Of a DNA stretch of 64,000 bases, positions 12,351-21,489 are shown one piece after another. The notes beneath the pieces were generated by a model. That model was given only the letters and a program-made list of their open reading frames with translations, did not search any database and was not told the origin of the DNA. Location of the stretch: the NCBI GenBank assembly GCA_905221605.1, contig CAJNDS010001046.1, positions 341,001-405,000 of the forward strand, read 5' to 3'. Source of the stretch: Symbiodinium natans (taxonomy: Eukaryota; Sar; Dinophyceae; Suessiales; Symbiodiniaceae). The position numbers and the translations under genes are program-made. How positions within the stretch are numbered: position 1 is the first letter of the stretch; every line of letters starts with the position of its first letter.

Positions 12351-12481
12351 GTACAAACGTAGCACGCCGCCGGAGCTTCAGGAAAGTCGACTTTTATAGT
12401 ACAAATGTAGTACGCCGCGGACGCCCGGAGCTTCAGTGGCTGGAAAGTCGACTGTTGGAGTAAAAAATGTAGCACGCCGAT

Positions 12482-12845
12482 GGAATTCCGCATGGTTGGA
12501 CACCTCGCAAATAGCATGGCAGCGGAATTCCGCATGCTTGAAAACCTCGCAAATATTATGGAAGCGGAATTCCGCATGCTTGAAAACCTCGCAAATAGCA
12601 TGGAAGCGGAATTCCGCGTGCACGAAAACCTCGCAAATAGCATGGAAGCGGAATTCCGCATGCTTGAAAACCTCGCAAATAGCATGGAAGCGGAATTCCG
12701 CGCGTGTGGAAACCTCGCAAATAGCATGGAAGCGGAATTCCGCGTGCTTGAAAACCTCGCAAATAGCATGGAAGCGGAATTCCGCGTGCACGAAAACCTC
12801 GCAAATAGCATGGAAGCGGAATTCCGCATGCTTGAAAACCTCGCC
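12482..12845. repeat. 42-bp tandem repeat (nine copies)
   Basis: The palindrome ggaattcc begins each unit at 12482, 12524, 12566 and onward to 12818, an exact 42-bp period. As the period is a multiple of three and the unit lacks stops in several frames, it creates open frames on both strands (for example MLENLANSMEAEFR repeats). I treat them as by-products. Confidence 0.95.
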
Positions 12846-13070
12846 ATCACCACGGTAATCACTACGCTACCACCACCACACTACCACCGCCACATTACCA
12901 CCACCACACTACCATCACCATCACTACACTACCACCACCACACTACCACCATCACACTACCACCGCCACACTAGCACCACCACACTACCACCAGAACACT
13001 ACCACCACCACACTACCACCACCACACTACCATCACCACATTACCATCACCCCACTACCATCACCTCAGC
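12843..13070. repeat. CCACCA/CATCAC minisatellite, copy 2
   Basis: Same family as 11760-11890, directly after the 42-bp array. The two copies bracket the 73-bp and 42-bp arrays. Confidence 0.85.
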
Positions 13071-13079
13071 TACACCGCT

Positions 13080-14105
13080 TCTCTACCCGATTAAATTCCA
13101 TCTTTTTTTCGTTTCGCGCTCTCTCTGCCGTCGGCACCGCATTGAGACTACACTACCGATCACACCACGGCACCACGATCACCGCACTGACAACACAACC
13201 AACACGTGTCAGTTGATGTCTTCGCACTGATTGCTTTCGGGATAATCGGTGTCTAGTTTGAAGCCTCACACTACGCCATCCAAGAAATCTCGGCCTCGGC
13301 TCCTCCCCAAAAGCACCCTCTCAGAGAGCAGAATCGCTCTTGGAAGCTTGGCAGCTGCTCCGGTTTCTCTACTTGAGAGCGCGATGTAAGTGAAGCTTCT
13401 GGTACAAGAGACAGCAAATTCAAACAAGATCCAAGAGTACATCGCACCATAGGGCTCTGTCAAGTTGCACTTGTCCAAACTGCTCCCAACTCTTGGGACT
13501 CTGGTGTTCTTTTCTTTAGACACCTGTCTCTTGTTAAATGCCCTCTAAGCTGCTAAGCCCGATGCTCTGGGATCCAGGTCTTCACTGCCAGAGCGGACGA
13601 GGCCTCAGCTCAGAGCTCAGAAATCACCAGAAATCGCGAGTGCAGAGAAAGAACCTACAAATTGCGCGTCAAAAAACACCTATACGGAATACAGAGGTCT
13701 GGGAATTGCTGGCCTCCCATAGGGCCTCTATTCTCATCGAAACACTCTATTTTCTCCCACTCCACACTTCCGAAGGAACGGTCGGGATCGGGCACGTTAG
13801 AAGTATGGCGCACGGCCTGTTAATGTCTTTTATAAATCACGAAAAAACATCACGATTGCACGATTGCGCGATCGCGGCACTTGCCACTTGCGATCTCTCC
13901 CGGCTTGTGGGTCCACCCCTCGCACGGCACGCAAAAGTCTCTGCCAATAACCCAAGAACAAAGAGAATTCTCATCACGGTGAGTAACTCTGAACTTTTGA
14001 GTCCTTCTCTGAAGCTCATTCTCTTCGCCGGCAAGACCCTGCGCGCCTGAAAGCGCCCCCGCAGTGTAAGTTGTCCAAGACTTTTTGAGGGCAAAAAACG
14101 GGGGT

Positions 14106-14145
<40 letters not shown>

Positions 14146-14230
14146 CGTGGGGTTTCTTGCTTTCGTTCTTTCCTTCTTTATCTTTTCCTGTTTTTCTTTT
14201 TTTGTTTCTGTCTTGCTGTCTTTCCATCTT

Positions 14231-14264
<34 letters not shown>

Positions 14265-15500
14265 GTTCTTCTCTTTCTAACCTACGGAAGGGGGAATGGA
14301 GGTTTTGTCCTAGTAAAAAACCAAGAAATTCGACAATAAACTAACCCCAAAAATAAGAACTCCGAAAAGCCCCCCCCCCCCCCTACCGGCCCCCTCGTGG
14401 GCAAAGCGCTTTTCACTCCTTCGGTCTCTCTTTCTTTCCCTCTTTCTTTCAGCGCATCCCGATCTCAAAACTCTCCGCAGTTCCTGGCGCATGGCACATG
14501 GCAGAGGAGTTCATCTCAACAGCACGGTCTGAGCATGCGGACATCACAAAAGCTGTTGATCATGGTTTCTGTAAGAGCGTGTGGGCACGTGACCTTCCTT
14601 CCTCCCCGATTGCCGGCTGCCTTGCTAAACGTGCGGCCACATGTTGCACATCTTGAGCGGCGCTGCTGACCTTGATTACATTGCACTTCTTCCGTGCTTT
14701 GTCAACTCAGACGCTGATGCAAACTGTCGTTCTTGATGGGCCGCGCCAGCTGAACTTCTTGCCTCTGCCAGAGCCGTTTTGGCGGCTACGGTCCCTTTTG
14801 CGGTCCGAGAAGTTGAACATTCTGGCACGAGTGACCTGGATTGGGGCGCAAAGCAAAAAAAAAACATAAGCAAAGAACGGCACATCTGACCGGTCACGGG
14901 CTGGATCACAGGGGCAAAGCCGGGCGGGCAGCGGAAAGCATTCTGACAAACTTCTCGTGCTTCTTTTGCACAACACCGCAGCGTCAGCCAAAAGGTTGGA
15001 GCCACTTGGAGCCTCTTCTCCAGGTTCTGAGATGCCCCCCCCTACCCCCCCTCCCCCCCCCGCCCCCGCGTAATTTCTCTTTCACGGCAGTGCGACTCAA
15101 GGCCCTCCTGCTGACCAGGCAGAACGAATCTCTCTCTCGGAGTGTTGAAGACAGGGAGGGGCGCGGTTGCCGCGCTTGTCTGGCTGTGTTGTGCTAATTA
15201 CAAGTGCTGGCTTGTAAGGTCCGAACACAGGACCGTGACTGCAACCATGCACACCAGCGACAGCTTCATCACAGCCTCGCTCGTGCAAGAGGCGCAAGCA
15301 AATTGGCATATCTCTGCTGAGAGACTGCTGTCCCTCCGTGCTCCTGCCTCCATGCTCTCTTTGATTTGCTCTTCTGCGCGGCAGCAACTAGCAACGCTCG
15401 CCTTCAAATCCCTTTCTCATTTGTGGTGCCCTGAGGGTCAAGTGGGACATTCCGAGAGTGCGAGGGCCCAGCACTGAGAGAACGAGGTGCTCTCTCTGCT
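13080..15500. other. No confident gene; homopolymer and CT tracts
   Basis: It holds the G37 run at 14106-14142, CT repeats at 14220-14270 and a C-rich stretch at 15033-15067. An Arg/Ser-rich minus-strand segment near 14715-14840 (RARMFNFSDRKRDRSRQNGS) is exon-like but unproven. Confidence 0.3.
14106..14142. repeat. Homopolymer G37
   Basis: Thirty-seven consecutive G, the longest homopolymer in the window. The true length is uncertain for any sequencing method. Confidence 0.9.
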
Positions 15501-15526
15501 CTCTCTGTTCTCTCTGTTCTCTCCAC

Positions 15527-15614
15527 TCCCCGGGTTGCACTGGGAGTTCCTGGCTTGGCCGAAGGCCATGTCGACGTGCTGCCGCTGGTCCTCTGCTTCC
15601 TCCCCATCCTCCTG
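15527..15614 (-). CDS. Candidate internal exon, 88 bp
   Basis: It is flanked by acceptor tttcgcag and a GT donor. The frame contains EDGEEAEDQRQHVDMAFGQA, hydrophilic with C/G-ending codons. It may belong to the same gene as 15855-15942, but the phases do not join simply, so an exon may be missing between them. Confidence 0.35.
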
Positions 15615-15854
15615 CTGCGAAACAAGAGGATAAGAACAGGATATAAGAAGAGGATCAACAAAAGGATAAACACTCGGCAACACACACCATTTCCTCGGGC
15701 CCCGCACCCCCGCACGCCCGCACATCCGAGCAGAGTGTGTGTGAAAGACAGTGGGGTTGGAGTGAGACAGGCGCTTAACAAAGGATCCGTGCGCGAGTTC
15801 AATCCACGCGGAGGGCTCTGAGTTTATTTGGCACACTTGGCACACTTGGCGCAC

Positions 15855-15942
15855 TCTGCTTCAGCGTCAGATCTGAAAAATTGGCGTCCTGGTCCAGGCT
15901 CCGGTAGCGGCTCCGCTTGAAACAGCGCATGGATCGCACCAC
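15855..15942 (-). CDS. Candidate internal exon, 88 bp
   Basis: Acceptor ttcttag at 15943 and GT donor at 15854. It encodes VVRSMRCFKRSRYRSLDQDA and a short acidic continuation. Basic and Ser-rich; function unknown. Confidence 0.38.
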
Positions 15943-15949
15943 CTAAGAA

Positions 15950-17165
15950 ACCGATGCTTTAGCCCCCAAAAAAGCGAGGAAACACAGCTCTGATAGCAAG
16001 GTGTTTGATCTCGTTTGTCTCAGACGCGTTTCTCGTATGCTCGTACGAAATGGATTCGGCACAGTGGCAGCATGAAGGCATGGAATCTGTCGTAGGTGCA
16101 AGGATGCCACGTGCTTCAGGCGCCTCAGCAAGACTTCAGCGAGGGACTGCTCTGCCATTCTTGCTCACTGTTGCGGATCTTGACTGTTGAGCCAAAGCAC
16201 TTGCGCCATGATTGGCGATCCCCAAGGGATTCCATCTCCGATTTGACCCAAAGGGAAGGCCGCTTTGGGTGCAGTGAACCCCGAGCCGAGAACTGATGAT
16301 GATGTGCCTGGTGCACGAATTGAACGAACTGCATGCAACTTTATGAATGTCGCAACTCACAGTAACCGGCAGGGTTGGCTCGTTGGGAAAAACTTTTCCC
16401 AGTTGGTAGACGTTGGTACTGTTCGAAACCCCCTTGCAGACCCTCCAAAATCTTTTCCCTCTCCCCACCTGTGAACCTTGCATGGCATTGAAGGCATACT
16501 GCACGATCTTTAATCTCTCTGTTTCTGAGTCTGACACCTTCTCGATCTTGCCTTTCGCGCAAAAGGAGCGCATGCTCAGGCCAGCTGGCCAGCTGTGGCT
16601 TTACTTTCGGTGGGAGCTGGCATGTACAGAGCAGCTTTGTTTGCCGCACCCTCCGAACGAAGGAGCGAAGGAGGAAAGCACGGTAGCTTGTCCATGTCCG
16701 TAGCCAGTTGCAATGCGTCTTTTCCTTTTGCTGGCAGGCCCAAGGTGAGGTCATGAGGATGTTTTTCAAGAGCATGTATAGTTGTACAGTATCGTTGTAC
16801 AAAGTGCCAAGCCCTACCACTTAGATGTCTTTCTCCTTGCTTTCGTGGACCAGCCACCTTTCTCATGATGAGAGTTCATGGCGGAAGGTCGGGAAAGGTG
16901 ATTTGAATGTCAGTGCTGTCAGGTCAACTGTCACACGGGAAAGAAAAATCTCATGTTCAACGATCCTTCTCATCATCCTCGCTGTGCTTTTTATGGGTTC
17001 TATGGGATAAAGACATCTCATGTTAAACAGTTCTGGCCTATTCTGAAACAGGTTGATGGCCGCCAAGACAGGGCAGAGCAAGGGGCGTCCTGACCTGAAG
17101 GTGGTTCCTTGCCCCTCCCTTGTTATACTTGTCGGTTGAAATTCCCTAACGAAGAGGACCACTTC
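15950..17165. other. No gene recognised
   Basis: Open frames occur on both strands but none has convincing codon use or splice signals. Confidence 0.35.
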
Positions 17166-17169
17166 GCTC

Positions 17170-17995
17170 CCCCAGAACAAAGTCGACGAAAAACAACTCA
17201 CGCCAAAACCAGCTCGTTGAACTTGACGAAATAGCTCGCACCAAACCAGCTCTTTCAACTTCACCATATGGCTCGCGCAAGACTGATTTTTTGAACTCGA
17301 CCACATAGCTCGCGCCAAAACAGCTTTTTGAGCTTGACCAAAAGGCTCGCAACGAAACAACTCTTTGAAAGCCAATACAGCTCTTTGAGCTTGACCAAAT
17401 AGCTCGCGCCAACACAGCAAATGGCTCGCGTCAAACCAACTCTTTTTGAAAGCCAATACAGCTCTTTGAACTCCAAGTAGCTAGCGCCAAAACAGCTTTT
17501 TGACAGCTCGCGCCAAAACAGATCTTTCAACTTGACCAGAAAGGCTTGCCCCAAAACAGCTCTTTGAACTTGACCACGTTGCTCGCGCCGAAAATCTCTT
17601 TGAACTTGACCAAATTTGCTCGCGCCAGAACAGCTCTTTGAACTTGACCAACCATCTCGCGCCAAAGCAGCGAAAAGCTCGCGCCAACACAGCTCTTTGA
17701 ACTTGACCAAATAGCTCGTGATTGAACTTGACCAAGTAGCTTGCGCCAAAACGGCTCTTTGAACTTGACCAAATAGCTCGCGCCAAAACAGCTGCAAGCT
17801 TGACCAAATAGCTCGCGCCCAAACAGCTCCTTGAACTTGACCAAATAGCAAGCGCCAGAACAGCTCTTGTTGAACTTGACCAAACAGCTCGCGCCAAAAC
17901 GGCTCTTTGAACTTGACCAAATAGCTCGCGCCAACACGCCTTCTTGATCTTGACCCAATAGTTTGCGTCAAAACAGCTCTTTCCTGGGTCTCCAA
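17170..17995. repeat. Degenerate ~37-bp satellite, family A (left block)
   Basis: About twenty imperfect units built on TTGAACTTGACCAAATAGCT and CGCGCCAAAACAG. The same family and orientation recurs at 32195-32580 on the other side of the retroelement. Minus-strand frames through it give LVKFKELF-type repeats that should not be called proteins. Confidence 0.9.
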
Positions 17996-18076
17996 AAGAC
18001 CCTATTACTTTTGGTTGTTTGGAAAAAACCGGGTTTTTTAGGAAACGCCCGTAAAAAAAAACAAACGCCCGTAATT

Positions 18077-18240
18077 CGGGAAACGCCCGTAATTCCGAGA
18101 TCGGGGAGGATTAGGATTTTACGGGAAACGCCCGTAATTCCGAGACCGGGGAGGGTTAGGATTTTACGGGAAACGCCCGTAATTCCGAGATCGGGGAGAA
18201 TTAGGATTTTACCGGAAACGCCCGTACTTGCAAAATCGGG
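18077..18240. repeat. 45-bp tandem repeat, family B (left block)
   Basis: Units begin at 18077, 18122, 18167 and 18212. Each starts cgggaaacgcccgtaattcc, with the last diverged. The AAACGCCCGTAA core recurs at 30930-30975 and 31985-32150. Confidence 0.95.
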
Positions 18241-18334
18241 GAAATGAGAATTCGGCATAATAAAATGTACCAATACAACCCACCAAGCACCAAGCTTATA
18301 GTGAAGCCTGAACCCTGTCCCCTTCCAGCTCCTG

Positions 18335-18572
18335 CAAGGTTGAAGGGTTTAGGGGTTTAGAGAGGGAACACAGGAATGCTCCGGCGAACCCAACTGTAAA
18401 ATTTGACCCACAATCCTTCTCAAACCTTTCCCGAAGCCCTGTATAGACCAACGATATATGGACCTGCCCAAGCGACACTTATCAGGAGACTTGATAACCC
18501 CGGACCCCAGAGACCCTAAGCCTCAGCCAACCTTTCTCGAAGCCCTGTATAGCACAACAATATAGGTTATTC
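18335..18572. repeat. Family C repeat and left insertion flank
   Basis: Two copies of a ~105-bp unit share cgaagccctgtatag (near 18435 and 18539). The phrase gcgacacttat, then gagaccctaagcctcag at 18508-18535, recurs to the right of the element at 30608-30660. The retroelement is therefore nested in an older repeat cluster. Confidence 0.75.
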
Positions 18573-18577
18573 TGAGT
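18573..18577 (+). repeat. Target-site duplication, left copy (tgagt)
   Basis: The five bases tgagt directly abut the 5' LTR and recur directly after the 3' LTR at 30571-30575. Five bp is the usual duplication length for copia integrases. Confidence 0.9.
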
Positions 18578-18808
18578 TGCGTAAGCTCCGCCAGGTGAAG
18601 ATGCACATGGCCCCTGCGCAAGGATGACACGCGTGTATCTGAGGCTGTTTTCTGTTGCTCAAGAAGAAGTTCGAGGCCTCTGTGGGGGGGTTTAGTTTGG
18701 GTCCCAGGGACTTAAGCTACCTTCTTTAGAGAGATTCTGGGTGGTGCATTAAGCAAAACCACCAACTTAAGTTGCGATCTACCGGATTTTTGACACCCTA
18801 TTTACGTA
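18578..18808 (+). repeat. 5' LTR (231 bp)
   Basis: It starts TGCGTAAG and ends TTTACGTA. The termini form an imperfect inverted repeat (TGCGTAA against TTACGTA), so the element ends TG...TA rather than the canonical TG...CA. Both LTRs share this ending, so it was present in the parent copy. It matches 30340-30570 except at 18663 (g here, a at 30425). Confidence 0.95.
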
Positions 18809-18839
18809 GGTTATCAGCCGTAGCCTCTTGCTACGGTTG
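18809..18839 (+). promoter_or_regulatory. Putative primer-binding site and adjacent hairpin
   Basis: The sequence directly after the 5' LTR begins GGTTATCAGCCG. It resembles the common copia primer site TGGTATCAGAGC (initiator tRNA-Met) with one extra T, so the priming tRNA is uncertain. At 18815-18839 a 10-bp stem (one G-T pair) with a 5-base loop (ctctt) can form; its core is CCGTAGC pairing with GCTACGG. A structured leader next to the primer site could serve packaging or primer placement. That role is inference. Confidence 0.45.
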
Positions 18840-18933
18840 GGCTAAGGGACCTAGTGGGGATTTTGGGCTAGGGGCTGTTAAGCTAACGGGCAAGGGTTGC
18901 GAAAGTCGTAGACTAGAGCCTGTGTCCACAGCC

Positions 18934-21489
18934 ATGGATCCCTTGATGAGAAAACGTGAGTCAGCAAGTCCCTCGGGGGGTCCTGTGTTGGAGGCCCCGG
19001 GTGATGCAGATGCTGCGTATGAAACAGCCTTGAGTCAAGCTTTGCATTGTAATGATGAAGCAGATTCCGAAGGAAGGGTGCAAGAAGCAGCCCTGATCGA
19101 TTCGAGGAGTCCAAAGGAAGAAGCACCAGTGGAAGGGCTCGTTGCCAGTCCGTTCCACTCCGACAAAGTGCATGCTGAGGTGGAGTTGCTGCGGAATAGG
19201 CCAGCTACGTTAGATGGAGACGCGCAGCGTGTCTCAGAGATCAACGAAACTGGTCTTGGTGACAGGATTTCCGGGGCATGTACAGGTGAGCCACAGTATT
19301 TTGCGGACGAAGGTTCAAGGGAAGCTACAGTGCGTGTGGCGCGGCTTGAGGGGTTTCCTGAGGGACAATCGGGTAGCGCAGCGCTTGCTGGAGGGATCCA
19401 GGCCGGCAGGAGGGACGACGGTGAACCGTTGGCTGCGGGATACGGAGTAGAGCGCGTTAGGCCCCACCCGTGTTCTGAAGGTCAAAGTGGGCTTAGTCCG
19501 GAACTGAGGAGTCCTGGAAGTTGGAAGGGTGGTTTCCCTCAGCGGCTGGAAGAGGCGTATCAGATGAGACCCTTCCCAGGGGATAGCAGAGAACTGGTTC
19601 CAGCAATCGCCGACGGAACATCTCGGTTGGAAGCGCTACTCTTGCAAGTGATGGAAGAGAATAGATCCTTGCGAATGCGCGTGGACCAGATGGAGACCCA
19701 ATCGAGTTGGCATAGCGGACGAACACAGGCCACACCGCCTGAGCTGGAAGCACATATGAGTTCGCCGGTTTCACTGATGAACAGTAGTGTAGGAGCTTCA
19801 AGGCCCACGGAAAGTAGGTCTGCTGGCATTCCGCCATTGACCCGGGGAGGGCCCCAGACTTTCAGTCCTCCACAGGCCCAGGGCGGACCTCAAGCTCCAA
19901 TGGGGGTAGGTGGGGTTCAGAAAAGTATGGTGGTCCAGGGTGGGTCATTGGTGTCCGGGGACTTGGAGTCTCGGGAGTTGGTGCACTATCAGGGAAGACA
20001 AGCTGGGCTTCATCGAGAGGGCCATGAACCGCGTGAGCCATCCATGGAGTTTGACAGACGTGTTTTGGATCCAGTGCTTATGCCACCTGTCCCTAAACCA
20101 ATCCTTCTGCCAGTTGAGCCGCCTGCCAGGTTGAACTCCACGGGTTTTATGGCAAAGGTTCTGGGTGTGCATGGGATGGAGTACGGGGGTGTACCGGGGT
20201 ATGAGGGTGAGTCGGTTCACAATCAGGTTTTTCACACTCTTCGAGGTTGCGGTTCAGGGAATTGGGGGGTGGATTGCCAAGGGTATCCGGTATCTCCAGG
20301 AGGTACTGTGATTCGACCTCCGCCGATTCCACCGCCTCGTGAAGCTTGCCGGTCGCTTGCAGAAGCTGCAGTTCCAGGGGTTGGTGATGCTAGGATGCAA
20401 GCGCCAAATACTGGGGTGATAGGCAGCAGCGTGGGCGAGAGACCGGAAGAGCCGGCGAAATACATTTCGGAGCTGCCCAAGTTACCTGCGTTGGATGTGA
20501 GTACCTCTGCGGTTGCCTGTGGCAATTGGATGGCGCAGCTTAGGCAGGTGTTTGCCGGGTTGAGTCCTAGTGCGTTGGTCTGGTATCAAGCAGTGGAGAT
20601 GGCAGCTACGAAGTGTTACCAGCGATGGCTGGTTGCTGATCCTCTGGATAGACTCAGCCTAGATCCAGGTGGAGTCGTCGCTGTATTTGATGAGGTGAAG
20701 TTTCAGAGGGTGGAGTCTAGGGCTGTAAGCCTTATGTTGGCAGCTATTCCACAGAGTCTGAGGGACGAGGCGGTGTCGAACAGGTGGTTGACTACTGCTT
20801 CGTTGTTGTTTAGGGTACAGTGCGTTTACCAACCGGGTGGGTCATCCGAAAGATCCACGTTGCTGCGTCAGCTTACTTTGCCGGAGACTGTTTCTACAGT
20901 CACAACTGCGGTAGCAATGCTGCGGAAGTGGCAGCAGCATTTCTACAGGGTTCGGGAGCTGGGAGCTTCTATGCCAGATCCGTTGCTGTTGTTGGCAGGA
21001 GTTGATAAAGCAACTGCAGGACTGCTGGGGCAGCACCCGGCGTTGGGCTTTCGGGTGAACGCATTTCGGCATAGGGTGGCGTTGGATTACAATCCTACGG
21101 TTCCTACGGTGGTTCAGTTGGTAAGGTTAATCCAAGCCGAGTGTGAAGCGCTTGCGTTGGGCCAAGAGGGCCAGGTGCCCGATAGGAAAGCTCGGGCTGC
21201 AGCGGCTAGGGCGGAGGCTCAGAATGAAGGCTCAGTGCCCAAGGCGCCAGCAGTGCCTAAGGGCGGGGAGTTCTCAGGAAATCCGGGGGTCAAGGCCCTT
21301 GAGGGAGGAAAGGGTGAGAAGGGGAAAGGAAAGGGCAAAGGAAAGTTTGAGGCGGGGGAGCCTAAACCATGCTTTAGCTTTGATGAAGGGAAGGGGTGTA
21401 AGTTCGGTGACTCTTGCAGGTTTAGGCATGACCGAGTGCAAGTCGAAGCGTTGCCTGGCATGTGGTCAAGAAGGTCATTTTCGCCCTGA
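18934..21489 (+). CDS. gag: Gag polyprotein with CCCH zinc finger
   Basis: This frame encodes 851 residues from ATG 18934, which has a favourable context (gccATGg). The frame is open further upstream, but only with non-ATG codons that run into the LTR. The first ~430 residues are low complexity, rich in Gly, Pro, Ser and Glu, with a short heptad-like segment near residues 230-255 (LEALLLQVMEENRSLRMRV). A helical capsid-like domain follows at about residues 500-760; its core resembles dinoflagellate copia Gag (ELPKLPALDVS, then a Trp/Leu-rich stretch). Next come a basic Gly-Lys-rich linker (GKGKGKGK) and a C-x8-C-x5-C-x3-H finger at about 21370-21429. The frame stops 60 bases later. The matching CCHC knuckle lies in the +1 frame, so Gag-Pol synthesis needs a frame change. 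The role is assembly and RNA binding of virus-like particles. The capsid call rests on family resemblance. Confidence 0.85.
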   Translation: MDPLMRKRESASPSGGPVLEAPGDADAAYETALSQALHCNDEADSEGRVQEAALIDSRSPKEEAPVEGLVASPFHSDKVHAEVELLRNRPATLDGDAQRVSEINETGLGDRISGACTGEPQYFADEGSREATVRVARLEGFPEGQSGSAALAGGIQAGRRDDGEPLAAGYGVERVRPHPCSEGQSGLSPELRSPGSWKGGFPQRLEEAYQMRPFPGDSRELVPAIADGTSRLEALLLQVMEENRSLRMRVDQMETQSSWHSGRTQATPPELEAHMSSPVSLMNSSVGASRPTESRSAGIPPLTRGGPQTFSPPQAQGGPQAPMGVGGVQKSMVVQGGSLVSGDLESRELVHYQGRQAGLHREGHEPREPSMEFDRRVLDPVLMPPVPKPILLPVEPPARLNSTGFMAKVLGVHGMEYGGVPGYEGESVHNQVFHTLRGCGSGNWGVDCQGYPVSPGGTVIRPPPIPPPREACRSLAEAAVPGVGDARMQAPNTGVIGSSVGERPEEPAKYISELPKLPALDVSTSAVACGNWMAQLRQVFAGLSPSALVWYQAVEMAATKCYQRWLVADPLDRLSLDPGGVVAVFDEVKFQRVESRAVSLMLAAIPQSLRDEAVSNRWLTTASLLFRVQCVYQPGGSSERSTLLRQLTLPETVSTVTTAVAMLRKWQQHFYRVRELGASMPDPLLLLAGVDKATAGLLGQHPALGFRVNAFRHRVALDYNPTVPTVVQLVRLIQAECEALALGQEGQVPDRKARAAAARAEAQNEGSVPKAPAVPKGGEFSGNPGVKALEGGKGEKGKGKGKGKFEAGEPKPCFSFDEGKGCKFGDSCRFRHDRVQVEALPGMWSRRSFSP
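21421..21451 (+). promoter_or_regulatory. Gag-to-Pol +1 frame-change window
   Basis: Gag codons begin at positions 1 mod 3 and Pol codons at 2 mod 3, so the ribosome must skip one base. The change has to fall after the CCCH histidine codon (21427-21429) to keep that finger intact, and before the first knuckle cysteine (21452). A TTT-AGG-C heptamer at 21421-21427 resembles the Ty1 +1 site CTT-AGG-C, but slipping there would remove the CCCH histidine from Gag-Pol. The alternative is a one-base insertion in this copy, for example within gaccgag at 21430-21436; related elements I recall carry both fingers in one frame. Confidence 0.5.

Noticed and set aside
12482-12845. CRISPR-like regular direct repeats
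   Set aside because: Units are contiguous with no unique spacers and no cas genes; the locus is eukaryotic.
11887-12974. Overlapping frames of up to 298 codons across the 73-bp and 42-bp repeats
   Set aside because: Open on both strands because of repeat structure; no conserved domain and no splice signals.
17261-17995. 244-codon minus-strand frame with repeated LVKFKELF-type units
   Set aside because: It is a translation of the ~37-bp satellite; all three frames give similar peptides and there is no start or splice context.
17170-17995. Possible CRISPR array or tandem regulatory RNA
   Set aside because: Repeat and spacer cannot be distinguished and units degenerate gradually, as in satellites.
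21421-21427. TTT-AGG-C as a definite Ty1-type frameshift site
   Set aside because: Slipping there would replace the CCCH histidine in Gag-Pol, and an indel explains the frame offset equally well, so it is kept only as a possibility.
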